DNA of 64,000 bases from Arenicola marina (GCA_964019135.1 OZ025257.1:24598352-24662351); one strand, 5' to 3'. Shown: positions 20,701 to 33,233, counted from the first letter of the stretch. The notes: a model not told the origin generated them from the sequence alone. A program made the numbers and translations.

Positions 20701-23700
20701 CAGTGAAGGTGGCTCAAGGCCCAGTGAAGGTGGCTCAAGGCCCAGTGAAGGTGGCTCAAGGCCCAGTGAAGGTGGCTCAAGGCCCAGTGAAGGTGGCTCA
20801 AGGCCCAGTGAAGGTGGCTCAAGGCCCAGTGAAGGTGGCTCAAGGCCCAGTGAAGGTGGCTCAAGGCCCAGTGAAGGTGGCTCAAGGCCCAGTGAAGGTG
20901 GCTCAAGGCCCAGTGAAGGTGGCTCAAGGCCCAGTGAAGGTGGCTCAAGGCCCAGTGAAGGTGGCTCAAGGCCCAGTGAAGGTGGCTCAAGGCCCAGTGA
21001 AGGTGGCTCAAGGCCCAGTGAAGGTGGCTCAAGGCCCAGTGAAGGTGGCTCAAGGCCCAGTGAAGGTGGCTCAAGGCCCAGTGAAGGTGGCTCAAGGCCC
21101 AGTGAAGGTGGCTCAAGGCCCAGTGAAGGTGGCTCAAGGCCCAGTGAAGGTGGCTCAAGGCCCAGTGAAGGTGGCTCAAGGCCCAGTGAAGGTGGCTCAA
21201 GGCCCAGTGAAGGTGGCTCAAGGCCCAGTGAAGGTGGCTCAAGGCCCAGTGAAGGTGGCTCAAGGCCCAGTGAAGGTGGCTCAAGGCCCAGTGAAGGTGG
21301 CTCAAGGCCCAGTGAAGGTGGCTCAAGGCCCAGTGAAGGTGGCTCAAGGCCCAGTGAAGGTGGCTCAAGGCCCAGTGAAGGTGGCTCAAGGCCCCAGGTC
21401 AGGAAGGTGGCTCAAGGCCCCCAGGGTCAGTGAAGGTGGCTCAAGGCCCCCAGGGTCAGTGAAGGTGGCTCAAGGCCCCCAGGGTCAGTGAAGGTGGCTC
21501 AAGGCCCCCAGGGTCAGTGAAGGTGGCTCAAGGCCCCCAGGGTCAGTGAAGGTGGCTCAAGGCCCCCAGGGTCAGTGAAGGTGGCTCAAGGCCCCCAGGG
21601 TCAGTGAAGGTGGCTCAAGGCCCCCAGGGTCAGTGAAGGTGGCTCAAGGCCCCCAGGGTCAGTGAAGGTGGCTCAAGGCCCCCAGGGTCAGTGAAGGTGG
21701 CTCAAGGCCCCCAGGGTCAGTGAAGGTGGCTCAAGGCCCCCAGGGTCAGTGAAGGTGGCTCAAGGCCCCCAGGGTCAGTGAAGGTGGCTCAAGGCCCCCA
21801 GGGTCAGTGAAGGTGGCTCAAGGCCCCCAGGGTCAGTGAAGGTGGCTCAAGGCCCCCAGGGTCAGTGAAGGTGGCTCAAGGCCCCCAGGGTCAGTGAAGG
21901 TGGCTCAAGGCCCCCAGGGTCAGTGAAGGTGGCTCAAGGCCCCCAGGGTCAGTGAAGGTGGCTCAAGGCCCCCAGGGTCAGTGAAGGTGGCTCAAGGCCC
22001 CCAGGGTCAGTGAAGGTGGCTCAAGGCCCCCAGGGTCAGTGAAGGTGGCTCAAGGCCCCCAGGGTCAGTGAAGGTGGCTCAAGGCCCCCAGGGTCAGTGA
22101 AGGTGGCTCAAGGCCCCCAGGGTCAGTGAAGGTGGCTCAAGGCCCCCAGGGTCAGTGAAGGTGGCTCAAGGCCCCCAGGGTCAGTGAAGGTGGCTCAAGG
22201 CCCCCAGGGTCAGTGAAGGTGGCTCAAGGCCCCCAGGGTCAGTGAAGGTGGCTCAAGGCCCCCAGGGTCAGTGAAGGTGGCTCAAGGCCCCCAGGGTCAG
22301 TGAAGGTGGCTCAAGGCCCCCAGGGTCAGTGAAGGTGGCTCAAGGCCCCCAGGGTCAGTGAAGGTGGCTCAAGGGTCAGTGAAGGTGGCTCAAGGGTCAG
22401 TGAAGGTGGCTCAAGGGTCAGTGAAGGTGGCTCAAGGGTCAGTGAAGGTGGCTCAAGGGTCAGTGAAGGTGGCTCAAGGGTCAGTGAAGGTGGCTCAAGG
22501 GTCAGTGAAGGTGGCTCAAGGGTCAGTGAAGGTGGCTCAAGGCCCAGTGAAGGTGGCTCAAGGCCCAGTGAAGGTGGCTCAAGGCCCCCAGGGTCAGTGA
22601 AGGTGGCTCAAGGCCCCCAGGGTCAGTGAAGGTGGCTCAAGGCCCCCAGGGTCAGTGAAGGTGGCTCAAGGCCCCCAGGGTCAGTGAAGGTGGCTCAAGG
22701 CCCCCAGGGTCAGTGTGAAGGTGGCTCAAGGCCCCCAGGGTCAGTGAAGGTGGCTCAAGGCCCCCAGGGTCAGTGAAGGTGGCTCAAGGCCCCCAGGGTC
22801 AGTGAAGGTGGCTCAAGGCCCCCAGGGTCAGTGAAGGTGGCTCAAGGCCCCCAGGGTCAGTGAAGGTGGCTCAAGGCCCCCAGGGTCAGTGAAGGTGGCT
22901 CAAGGCCCCCAGGGTCAGTGAAGGTGGCTCAAGGCCCCCAGGGTCAGTGAAGGTGGCTCAAGGCCCCCAGGGTCAGTGAAGGTGGCTCAAGGCCCCCAGG
23001 GTCAGTGAAGGTGGCTCAAGGCCCCCAGGGTCAGTGAAGGTGGCTCAAGGCCCCCAGGGTCAGTGAAGGTGGCTCAAGGCCCCCAGGGTCAGTGAAGGTG
23101 GCTCAAGGCCCCCAGGGTCAGTGAAGGTGGCTCAAGGCCCCCAGGGTCAGTGAAGGTGGCTCAAGGCCCCCAGGGTCAGTGAAGGTGGCTCAAGGCCCCC
23201 AGGGTCAGTGAAGGTGGCTCAAGGCCCCCAGGGTCAGTGAAGGTGGCTCAAGGCCCCCAGGGTCAGTGAAGGTGGCTCAAGGCCCCCAGGGTCAGTGAAG
23301 GTGGCTCAAGGCCCCCAGGGTCAGTGAAGGTGGCTCAAGGCCCCCAGGGTCAGTGAAGGTGGCTCAAGGCCCCCAGGGTCAGTGAAGGTGGCTCAAGGCC
23401 CCCAGGGTCAGTGAAGGTGGCTCAAGGCCCCCAGGGTCAGTGAAGGTGGCTCAAGGCCCCCAGGGTCAGTGAAGGTGGCTCAAGGCCCCCAGGGTCAGTG
23501 AAGGTGGCTCAAGGCCCCCAGGGTCAGTGAAGGTGGCTCAAGGCCCCCAGGGTCAGTGAAGGTGGCTCAAGGCCCCCAGGGTCAGTGAAGGTGGCTCAAG
23601 GCCCCCAGGGTCAGTGAAGGTGGCTCAAGGCCCCCAGGGTCAGTGAAGGTGGCTCAAGGCCCCCAGGGTCAGTGAAGGTGGCTCAAGGCCCCCAGGGTCA

Positions 23701-26700
23701 GTGAAGGTGGCTCAAGGCCCCCAGGGTCAGTGAAGGTGGCTCAAGGCCCCCAGGGTCAGTGAAGGTGGCTCAAGGCCCCCAGGGTCAGTGAAGGTGGCTC
23801 AAGGCCCCCAGGGTCAGTGAAGGTGGCTCAAGGCCCCCAGGGTCAGTGAAGGTGGCTCAAGGCCCCCAGGGTCAGTGAAGGTGGCTCAAGGCCCCCAGGG
23901 TCAGTGAAGGTGGCTCAAGGCCCCCAGGGTCAGTGAAGGTGGCTCAAGGCCCCCAGGGTCAGTGAAGGTGGCTCAAGGCCCCCAGGGTCAGTGAAGGTGG
24001 CTCAAGGCCCCCAGGGTCAGTGAAGGTGGCTCAAGGCCCCCAGGGTCAGTGAAGGTGGCTCAAGGCCCCCAGGGTCAGTGAAGGTGGCTCAAGGCCCCCA
24101 GGGTCAGTGAAGGTGGCTCAAGGCCCCCAGGGTCAGTGAAGGTGGCTCAAGGCCCCCAGGGTCAGTGAAGGTGGCTCAAGGCCCCCAGGGTCAGTGAAGG
24201 TGGCTCAAGGCCCCCAGGGTCAGTGAAGGTGGCTCAAGGCCCCCAGGGTCAGTGAAGGTGGCTCAAGGCCCCCAGGGTCAGTGAAGGTGGCTCAAGGCCC
24301 CCAGGGTCAGTGAAGGTGGCTCAAGGCCCCCAGGGTCAGTGAAGGTGGCTCAAGGCCCCCAGGGTCAGTGAAGGTGGCTCAAGGCCCCCAGGGTCAGTGA
24401 AGGTGGCTCAAGGCCCCCAGGGTCAGTGAAGGTGGCTCAAGGCCCCCAGGGTCAGTGAAGGTGGCTCAAGGCCCCCAGGGTCAGTGAAGGTGGCTCAAGG
24501 CCCCCAGGGTCAGTGAAGGTGGCTCAAGGCCCCCAGGGTCAGTGAAGGTGGCTCAAGGCCCCCAGGGTCAGTGAAGGTGGCTCAAGGCCCCCAGGGTCAG
24601 TGAAGGTGGCTCAAGGCCCCCAGGGTCAGTGAAGGTGGCTCAAGGCCCCCAGGGTCAGTGAAGGTGGCTCAAGGCCCCCAGGGTCAGTGAAGGTGGCTCA
24701 AGGCCCCCAGGGTCAGTGAAGGTGGCTCAAGGCCCCCAGGGTCAGTGAAGGTGGCTCAAGGCCCCCAGGGTCAGTGAAGGTGGCTCAAGGCCCCCAGGGT
24801 CAGTGAAGGTGGCTCAAGGCCCCCAGGGTCAGTGAAGGTGGCTCAAGGCCCCCAGGGTCAGTGAAGGTGGCTCAAGGCCCCCAGGGTCAGTGAAGGTGGC
24901 TCAAGGCCCCCAGGGTCAGTGAAGGTGGCTCAAGGCCCCAAGGGTCAGTGAAGGTGGCTCAAGGCCCCAAGGGTCAGTGAAGGTGGCTCAAGGCCCCAAG
25001 GGTCAGTGAAGGTGGCTCAAGGCCCCAAGGGTCAGTGAAGGTGGCTCAAGGCCCCAAGGGTCAGTGAAGGTGGCTCAAGGCCCCAAGGGTCAGTGAAGGT
25101 GGCTCAAGGCCCCAAGGGTCAGTGAAGGAGGAACAAGGCTGGCTGTAACCAGACGCCAGCCCAAGGCTGGCCGGTCAAAGAGAAGCTGTGGTGGACGGTT
25201 TACCATCTGGTGCACTTACTGAAGAACGAGATGAAGCCAGAGACTAAATCTTCAGACGCCATGGCTTCAGTCAGTCCGATGACGACCTCAGCCACCTCAG
25301 GAAGGCCCTTCATCAACTTGCGCGTCACCATAACCTTGATGGGGGCCGGCAAGGTCAAGCTCTGCAAGGACGCTTCAAAGCCACCTTGCAAGAAGTCCAC
25401 AATGGCCCCAATTCCGGCTTCAATCTGTGGGAGGGCGGCCGACAAGTCGCAAGTGATCTGTCCTGTGGCGAATGGAGCCATGTACTTGTGGATGGAGATG
25501 GCCACCATCTGGAAGAGCTCGCCTACTGGTCTCTCCAGGAAGAGTTCCTGGCTTATTAAAGCCTGAATTTCATCAAAGAGGCCATCCATCGGGATATCTC
25601 CTGGGGAAGGACAAAACTGCATTCAGGCTTGTATTCATCGTATAAAACAGGAATGCACGACACAAATATTTGACCAGAAATAGAACTAATTTCAAAGAAT
25701 TAGGTCACCTTGGCATATTAAAGTGATGGTTACCAGATAGTTAGAAGGGGGGCGGGGGGTTCTCACCGATGGCAGATTCGAATACCATTACTTTCTCCTG
25801 TAGTGCTGCAGAGATAAAGTCCACCACCTCCTTCATGTGGGCCGCCACGTCCACCATGGACGGCTTCTTGGCCATTCCACCACCATGACCTCCCCTTCGA
25901 CGCGCAATCATCTCTTCCACGGATTCAATGGATTCCATCGACTCCCCGCTAGCCTTGCCAGGCTTCAGATGGTGCAGATGGTCGATTTCACCAATCTCCT
26001 TCCCGGCCAGCAGCATATCCTCCACCACCAGGTTCCGCACCAGATGTTCCACAAAGCCTGGAAGCATAAGGAAGGAATTGTTCATTGCAAGGGTTCCAGT
26101 GGAATAACGAATGGAATAAACTAGAATTCATGTCAATTGCTGGAGAGTGAAGCCCACTTACCGATGACGGCATGCACTGCAACCGCTTGTCCGCATTCTG
26201 CAGGCACCATCTTTTCAGTCACGGTGGCGGCAATGATTTCAAATGCTTTCCAAGTCTTTACCGGATCCACAGCCGTGATAGGCATCGTGTAGTCTACCCC
26301 GACGGCATCCAGCTTATCCGCTAATGCAACTGCCACTACACGGAACAAACAACGTACACCATCTGCAAAAGCTAGAAATGTGAATCCATTCGGCTAACGC
26401 CTCGTGCATGCTGAACAACCAAATCAACTGTGGAACGTTTTCTCTAAGTTGAAAAGGATCACGATCTTTGAACCTTCCAGATTTGGAAAACCACCAAACG
26501 AGTTAATTTACTTTCAAAACACTTGATTCAAATAGAACTCTCAAAAGACAAAAGTCACGCGTCATTCATAGTGAATATAGGGTTTGGCTTGCTCAATAAC
26601 AGCTTCATACTCACGGTCGTTGCCCACTGGGGCCAGCAGAGCGACCAGCTCAGAGTTAGTGCGGCGGAAAAGGCGGATCCGTCCACCTAAGACGAAAGGT

Positions 26701-26850
26701 CATGAAGCCCAATTAAGCATAAAAATCCCCAAACTCTCAAGCAAACTAAGCAAATCAGAACGATAAAGTGTGTGGATTTACCCAATCAGTTGCGTGCTTA
26801 CCATGAACGACGGCGGCCATACAGATCATGGAGAGCAGAAACAGCTTCAT
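14770..26850 (-). CDS. Secreted helical protein of unknown family, 8 exons, 429 aa (intact copy)
   Basis: Exons on the minus strand: 26802-26850, 26615-26686, 26162-26335, 25767-26057, 25220-25600, 15804-15890, 15623-15680 and 14770-14947. All introns are GT-AG and the summed length is 1290 bases, exactly 430 codons with stop. Introns 1-6 are phase 1 and intron 7 is phase 2 (donor gttagt). Residues 1-17 (MKLFLLSMICMAAVVHG) are a signal peptide. The mature part is rich in Ala, Val, Leu, Glu and Lys, reads as amphipathic helices, has two cysteines (in PAECGQ and ITCDLS), a Gly/Arg patch (RRRGGHGGG, exon 4) and no membrane segment. The C-terminal SSWLG differs from SLFSLFG in copies 1 and 3, because the exon now runs into the duplicated exon behind it. 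I do not recognise the family. Secretion is well supported; function is unknown. Confidence 0.85.
15895..25127. repeat. 9.2-kb minisatellite filling intron 5 of the secreted-protein gene
   Basis: From 15905 to about 21395 the unit is 21 bases ('gtcagtgaaggtggctcaag' plus one), about 260 copies. From about 21400 to 25127 it is 29 bases, the same core plus 'gcccccag', about 128 copies. Variant blocks include 'agtaaagg' units at about 17884-18085, 'gcccagtg' blocks at 19820-20210 and 20555-21390, a 21-base island at about 22360-22570, and a 'ccccaaggg' type from about 24937. A one-base insertion ('gggtccagtg') recurs at 19813 and 20549, marking a 736-base higher-order duplication. The 21-base unit has no stop in several frames, which creates false frames of over 1400 codons on both strands. 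Confidence 0.97.
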
Positions 26851-26852
26851 GA

Positions 26853-26860
26853 TGACGTCA
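26853..26860. promoter_or_regulatory. Palindromic CRE-like site next to the start codon
   Basis: TGACGTCA, three bases upstream of the ATG, in the likely 5' UTR. Copies 1 and 3 have TGACGTCT here. The match is exact, but function is unproven. Confidence 0.35.
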
Positions 26861-26934
26861 GGAGGTCTGAAGAGACTGGAAGAGGACAATCGACGGGTCA
26901 CATGGACTGAGTGATGACAGGTGGAGACGGACCC

Positions 26935-26942
26935 CTTTTATA
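26935..26942 (-). promoter_or_regulatory. TATA box of the intact gene
   Basis: TATAAAAG on the minus strand, about 85 bases upstream of the start codon and preceded by 'ggggc'. Transcription would start about 30 bases downstream, giving a 5' UTR of roughly 55-60 bases. Confidence 0.7.
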
Positions 26943-26992
26943 GCCCCCTGTTGTGAGCTGTCTCAGAGAGGAGTGGTGTCTGGTTGAAGCTC

Positions 26993-26997
26993 ATTGG
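26993..26997 (-). promoter_or_regulatory. CCAAT box of the intact gene
   Basis: CCAAT on the minus strand ('catccaatgagc'), about 50 bases upstream of the TATA box, which is the usual spacing. Confidence 0.5.
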
Positions 26998-27235
26998 ATG
27001 AAACATGCTCAGAGGAGTGGTTGGATGCCGAGACGTATGGAAAGCCATAACGTGTCAATTCTTAAAGGTCATCTCTTAAATCTTAACTCGCTTTCCACCG
27101 TAAAATCAGAGTGTTGCAGCCTGTCAGTCTATGCTAAAGAAAGAAAAGAAAATAATAAATAATGATCTTGACTAAATTTGCCACAAAACCCTTGTGATTC
27201 CGAAAAATCTGATGTGAACTTGTGGCGTCAAAGAA

Positions 27236-28165
27236 GGCACCCGAGGCGCGGATCATTAGAAGACCGGGCCAGGGCCCTACCATTATTATCCGAGGCACGG
27301 ATCATTAGATGACCGGGGCAGGGATTATTAGATGACCGGGGCAGGGCCCTACCATTATTACCCGAAGCACGGATCATTAGATGACCGGAGCAGGGATTAT
27401 TAGATGACCGGGGCAGGGCCCTACCATTATTACCCGAAGCACGGATCATTAGATTGCAGGGCCCTACCATTATTACCCGAGGCACGGATCATTAGATTGC
27501 AGGGCCCTACCATTATTACCCGAGGCACGGATCATTAGATGACCGGGGCAGGGATTATTAGATGACCGGGCCATGGCCCTACCATTATTACCAGGGGCAC
27601 GGATCATTAGATGACCGGGGCAGGGCTCTACCATTATTACCAGGGGCACGGATCATTAGATGACCGGGGCAGGGCCCTACCATTATTACCCGAGGTACGG
27701 ATCATTAGATTGCAGGGCCCTACCATTATTACCCGAGGCACGGATCATTAGATTGCAGGGCCCTACCATTATTACCCGAGGCACGGATCATTAGATGACC
27801 GGGGCAGGGATCATTAGATGACCGGGCCATGGCCCTACCATTATTACCAGGGGCACGGATCATTAGATGACCGGGGCAGGGATCATTAGATGACCGGGGC
27901 AGGGCCCTACCATTATTACCCGAGGCACGGATCATTGGATGACCGGGGCAGGGCCCTACTATTATTACCCGAGGCACGGATCATTAGATGACCGGGGCAG
28001 GGCCTTACCATTATTACATGAGGCACGATTCATTAGATGACCGGGGCAGGGCACTACCATTATTATCCGAGGCACGGATCATTAGATGAACAGGGCAGGG
28101 CCCTACCATTATTACCCGAGGCACGGATCATTAGATGACCGGGGCGGAGCACTACCATTATTACT
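27236..28165. repeat. 46-49 bp minisatellite array upstream of the intact gene
   Basis: Same units as 1-1110 and the left end of the second large duplicate. It begins about 390 bases upstream of the start codon. It lacks the 360-base internal duplication seen at 421-1110, so the array changed length after the segmental duplication. Confidence 0.95.
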
Positions 28166-28672
28166 CACAGGTCGTAAACTATCACGACGTCTCCTGCTGT
28201 TGTAAATGCCATGCCTGAATAATACATGAGTTAAGAAATGAAACAATAGGGTGGCGTAGAATAACGACCATACTGTGTGGACGACGAAAGCCGGATCCAG
28301 TTAAGTAATTAGTGAGTTGTGAGAAACAATGCTGATTTCGGGGGAGATCGACAATAGATATATTACCCGACACTAAGCCTTGCCCATGCTTGAGTCCTTT
28401 TTCCTTACTCATGAGTATGAAATTGACGATTATCATAACTGATGGTAGGTACAAGTGAGAGGTACTCATCTCTAAAACAACAAAGTGCCATGCTGCTTTG
28501 TTTGTCCGACTTGTTTGTCTGACTTGACGTCATGATTGGATAAAGCAACAGTGACGTCAGTGGATTATTGACAGCCAGGATCGGTTTATTTAAAGTATCT
28601 TGTGAGCCTGAAACCCTTTGCCGAAGCCCATACGCCAACCCAATTCCGCTGAAATGTTTCGAATTATTGTTT
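28165..28672. repeat. Flanking block X, copy 3
   Basis: Near-identical to 1111-1620. Followed to about 30480 by the counterpart of 1621-3420, in which no gene is recognised. Confidence 0.8.
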
Positions 28673-30480
28673 ATTGTGTTTTTATCCGTATTGTCAGAAT
28701 CGGAATGTGGAAAGGTATGTAATCAATGTATGGGTGTATGCTGACAAATTATTTTTCATCAAGTGACCCATCAATCTTATTTTCCAAATAATTCACCAGT
28801 GAAAGACCTCCGCGGCTCTCGCTTGGCGCGGAAAACTGGAGAGGAGAACCGCGCGTTTTCCATAGTTTTCTGATCATGCCCACTTTTCGCGATTTAGGAT
28901 CGCAGTATATAAGAAACTAAATTACCTCAAACTTAATAGTCAGTGACAATAAATTCCGTATTTAACATTTAACGATTATTTATGTGTCATTCTGCACTCC
29001 CAAGAATTAACGAAATCCCAAGAGATGGACTTTAAATAACCCTTGTACGATGATGTATGCTAAAATGTTTTCATAAACTGCCAATAATACATTACCGAAA
29101 TGTTGGTATTTTAGGTTATATATTGCCTATCATTCGACAGTCACTCTCTGCTTCGACTCCCCTAGGGGATACAAACGCATGTGCTTTTACATTGAGACTC
29201 TCTGCTCATTGGCTTGAACTCAACCAAAAGCATTCAACCATGAGGACAATACAAGCCCTCGACAACAGATTCCTACGCACTGCATCAAAGCTCACCTGTC
29301 AATATTGTGACATCATTAGGGAATTTCTAAATACCGCCCAGATGCAAAGCTCCCAGAATTAAACCCGCCGAACCTCACTTTTGCTACTTTTGCTACGAAC
29401 GCATTTATAGTGATATCGTGGAATAAAAACTCTCATTAAAACAAATTCATATTTGTTTGTCTTCCCTAAATAAAGTAATAAATAAAACTCTGAGCTAAGC
29501 AAAATCGTGGCACGGACACTTTAAATCTCTACTGTAGTATAGGACTTCAGTTCATAAAATAATACTTATGATCTATTCTTGAAAAGGATTATTTAGCAAG
29601 AAATTATATTTGGTTTGACAACATTTCAAGAACCTTGAAATTGCCCAGGCTGACAGCAGGGGGAATTCGGGTATATATGCGAGCGAAAAGTCGGAGTATG
29701 CGGAGCTCTTGACCGAAAGAAGTTTGCAACTAACGTTGTCACTTAGGCTGAGTTAAGTTAAGTTGAGTTGATGATTATGTTACTTAACTGCAGGTGCAGA
29801 AAATATATTAATATTGAAAGAAATTAATTTGAGAATTGTAAGAAAAAGATAGGAGTTCGATTTGTCGAATTTATAATATTTGGAATTGCATTTTACCCCG
29901 CAATGTTTTGCCAAAGGCAATGGTGTAATGAGGGTTGCCGCCGCCCCTCTCTGTGTAGTGGTTCGAGCGCACTGGAACGTAGATCTATAGATCCTCGGCT
30001 CAACACCAAGACGAAGGGATATAATCTGGGGCATGTTTAATCCATGTATCGGTCATCGTCCCCGGGAGATTGTTTATCCCAGGTTAGGCTCTTGTGTGCG
30101 CAAAAAGCATACTAAAACACCAATTTGCCATCGAATCAAACAAGTGCGACCAACTAACACTGCGATACTTGTAATACATACTCAGTACTACATCGAGAAG
30201 TTTCGCTACCTTATAATTTCTCGAGTAATACAGTAAATATTTTTTAGATCAATTGTCATCTATGTGTTGTGTCGTGTTGTGTTGTGTCCACAAAAGTTCA
30301 GTCTAATTGTACTGCCAAAAATGTCGTGGTAGTTTGTAGAACACTTTGGCCAGAAATGATAACTTTGCTCTGAATACTAATTTTCCTTCGCTTGGGTTTA
30401 AAAACCATCAATTTAGAAACGATAAACGAAAGTGTAAGCAGGTGGCACGAACGAAATTGCGAAAAAGAACTGAAGCTTTC
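28673..30480. other. Intergenic sequence, counterpart of 1621-3420
   Basis: Differs from 1621-3420 by scattered substitutions and a small insertion near 29476. No pattern of coding conservation is visible between the two, and the TATA-like box is kept at about 28907. Confidence 0.5.
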
Positions 30481-30485
30481 AATCC

Positions 30486-30491
30486 TTTATT
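30486..30491 (-). terminator. Poly(A) signal of copy 3
   Basis: AATAAA on the minus strand about 20 bases after the terminal-exon stop, matching copy 1. Confidence 0.6.
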
Positions 30492-30986
30492 GCGATTATA
30501 TTGCAACAAAATCAACCAAACAAACTGAAGAGGGAAGCGCCAGTTCCGACTGCCGTCAAAACCAGAGAGATCCATTTGCCCTGAGGAACCATCACATCGG
30601 GCACCTTGTTCCCCGTCAAGAGATCAACAAATGCCTTGAGGACAGCCTCGCTCTCGGCCGGGGCCAGTTCAAGGTCAACCAACGCCACAGCAGTGCTGGA
30701 AAGAAGCGGCATACGAAACGATAGTAGTGAGCAGGCAGGCGTGATGGGACCAATGCCCCGCGTATTTCTACAAATGAGTGCCGGGGAGTCTAATAACCTA
30801 ATAACACAATGTATCCTATGTAAACAAAGTAAACAGTTCCCTCTCAGTTTGTCAAAATGCTGCACTGACGTATGAAATACGCCAGGTTCCCTACGGTGAC
30901 ACGAATACTTTTTCAAGAGGCAATGTATTGCCGGGTTGTGCGTCACATGATGTCTCGAGCAATTTACTCTCGGATATCTTCTAGAT

Positions 30987-31096
30987 GTACTAGTTAAAGA
31001 ACGAGCTAGAGTGCATTCTCTAAAATCAAGCACGAGACGCGAAAGCGTCTAGTGGTTTATTTAGGGAATGCAAGACAGCGAGTTCTTTAACGTACT
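30987..31096. mobile_element. Short inverted-repeat element, second copy
   Basis: Counterpart of 4124-4233, with the same imperfect ends and the 'gacgcgaaagcgtc' hairpin. Confidence 0.7.
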
Positions 31097-32037
31097 TATA
31101 AAATGGTTATAACAACGCATTAGATTTAACGAAAATTATTCTTCGTGTAATGGGAATAGGGTAGCAGCCTGTGAATTCCTCGATATTCGCGATATTACCA
31201 TTAAGGCCTTTTTTTCGCGCCCAGATTTAAAATCTCCCAACCTTGGAGATTTGATATTACTCTCCCTAATTTTTTAGGATTCGCGATTCAGAAGGGGTAT
31301 CCCCCGCCCCCTCTCTTTATTGCGAACTGGGAATGTTGATATTTGATAACCGCTAATCGGGAAATCGCTAATTTATATCATGTATCCGCCCTTAGTATCA
31401 CATGCAGGGAGTTCATCTTGTAACTCACTGTGAACTGTGAATAAAGATATATATTCTTCATGATCTGGGAACATGACCCCCCCTCCCCCTCCTTCGATGC
31501 CCGCAACCAGTGTCTGGGTCGCTTTGCCTCCTCTATCATAAAATAACGAAATCCACGGATTCAATGGATTCCATCGACTCCCCGCTAGCCTTGCCAGGCT
31601 TCAGATGGTGCAGATGGTCGATTTCACCAATCTCCTTCCCGGCCAGCAGCATATCCTCCACCACCAGGTTCCGCACCAGATGTTCCACAAAGCCTGGAAG
31701 CAGAAGGAATTGCCCATTGCACGGGTACCAGTGGAATAACGAATGGAATAAACTAGAATTCATGTCAGTTGCTGGAGAAAGAAGCTCACTTACCGATGAC
31801 GGCATGCACTGCAACCGCTTGTCCGCATTCTGCAGGCACCATCTTTTCAGCCACGGTGGCGGCAATGATTTCAAAGACTTTCCAAGTCTTTTTTGGATCC
31901 ACAGCAGTGATAGGCATCGTGTAGTCTACCCCGACGGCATCCAGCTTATCCGCCAATGCAACTGCCACTATAAAGACAAGTAACGTTATCTTCGCAAGCT
32001 ATCAATGGTATAGACGGAGAAAGTACGAGAATATGTT

Positions 32038-32305
32038 TAGGGGGGGGGGGGGGGGGCAAGGGGGGGGGGGGGTAGTGTTCCCAGATCACGAAGAATAAAT
32101 TTCTTTATTCCCATGTCACGATGAATAAAAAGCAAAACTCTCCGCATGCAATTAATGAAAATCGTTGATCACGGCGGTCAGCTAATACCCCAATCTCAGT
32201 TCACGAAGAATTATTTTCCTCATTACCAGTTCACGGTGAAATAAAAAGCCCAATCCCGAGGAACGCAAATACCCCTTGCCCCCCCCCCTCCCCCCCCCCC
32301 CCCTA
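32038..32305. repeat. Long G tract and opposing C tracts in intron 2 of copy 3
   Basis: G runs at 32040-32072 (one interruption 'caa') and C runs at 32279-32303 are about 210 bases apart and could pair or form G-quadruplex/i-motif structures. The tracts are longer than in copy 1 (5166-5190 and about 5398), showing rapid homopolymer change. Confidence 0.7.
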
Positions 32306-33187
32306 TTTAGAGGGAGGTCTCTTACTTAAAGATAACACGGTCTTCGAACAGTCATTAGAAGCACCAACGGTAGTTATTCAACTGTTTAACCGTCTATTCG
32401 TAGATATCCGTAAATAAAAAAATGAATAAATTTTTTGGCTTGCTCAATAACAGCTTCATACTCACAGTCGTTGCCCACTGGGGCCAGCAGAGTTCAGAGT
32501 TGGTGCGGCGGAAAAGGCGGATCCGTCCACCTAAGACGAAAGGTCGTGAACCCCATATTAAGCATAAACATCCACTAAAACAGACATTGTTTCATCTTCC
32601 ATTAATATATTTAAAAAAAACTAACCTAATCACAAAGATGAAGCGTGTGGATTTACTCAATCAGTTGCTTACCGTTAACGACGGCGGCCATGCAGATCAG
32701 GGAGAGAAGAAACAGCTGCATGATGACGTCTGGAGGTCTGAAGAGACTGGAAGAGGACGATCGACGGTCACAGGGGCTGAGTGATGACAGGTATAGACGT
32801 GGTTATAGCCCCCTATTGTGAGCTGTCTCAGAGAGGAGTGGCGTCTGGTTGAAGCTCATTGGATGAAACATGCCCAGAGGAGTGATGGGTACCGAGACGT
32901 ATGGAAAGCCACGACGTGTCAAATCTTAAAGGCCATCTTTTAGGCTGTATTTGTTTTGTGTCTCCGACTTCTCCGCCGCTCTCGGCCGGATAGAAATGCA
33001 CATTTTATTTGTACCGCAGAGTTCTCCGCATCAAAAAGAATTGTCCGGAGACCTCTCCGCGTCTCTCCGATGCAGCCATAGATCTTAACTCAATTCCCAC
33101 AGTCAAACCAGACTGTTTCAACCTGTCAGTCTATACTAAAAAATTAGCACAAAAATCCGATGGGAACTTGTGACGTCAGAGAAGGCA

Positions 33188-33233
33188 CCACGAGGCACGG
33201 ATCATTAGATGACTAGCTGGGCAGGGCACTACC
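33188..33233. repeat. Single unit of the 46-49 bp minisatellite, second duplicate
   Basis: Counterpart of 6293-6338. Confidence 0.75.

Larger units (their letters stand above)
30512..32721 (-). pseudogene. Truncated copy of the secreted-protein gene (copy 3)
   Basis: Exon 1 is 32673-32721, exon 2 is 32466-32530 (65 bases, the same 7-base loss as copy 1), exon 3 is 31794-31967 (174 bases, full length as in the intact gene), the exon 4 remnant is 31552-31693 and the terminal exon is 30512-30695. Exons 5-7 are missing. The terminal exon is open and ends in SLFSLFG. Because exon 3 is whole here but shortened in copy 1, the 15-base loss in copy 1 came after the segmental duplication, whereas the exon 2 frameshift and the exon 4-7 loss came before it. 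Same caveat as copy 1: transcription is possible, a normal product is not. Confidence 0.8.

Noticed and set aside
15772-21491. Open frames of up to 1595 codons in the 21-bp array on both strands
   Set aside because: The unit length is a multiple of three and the unit has no stop in several frames, so long frames appear automatically. The array is inside a spliced intron.
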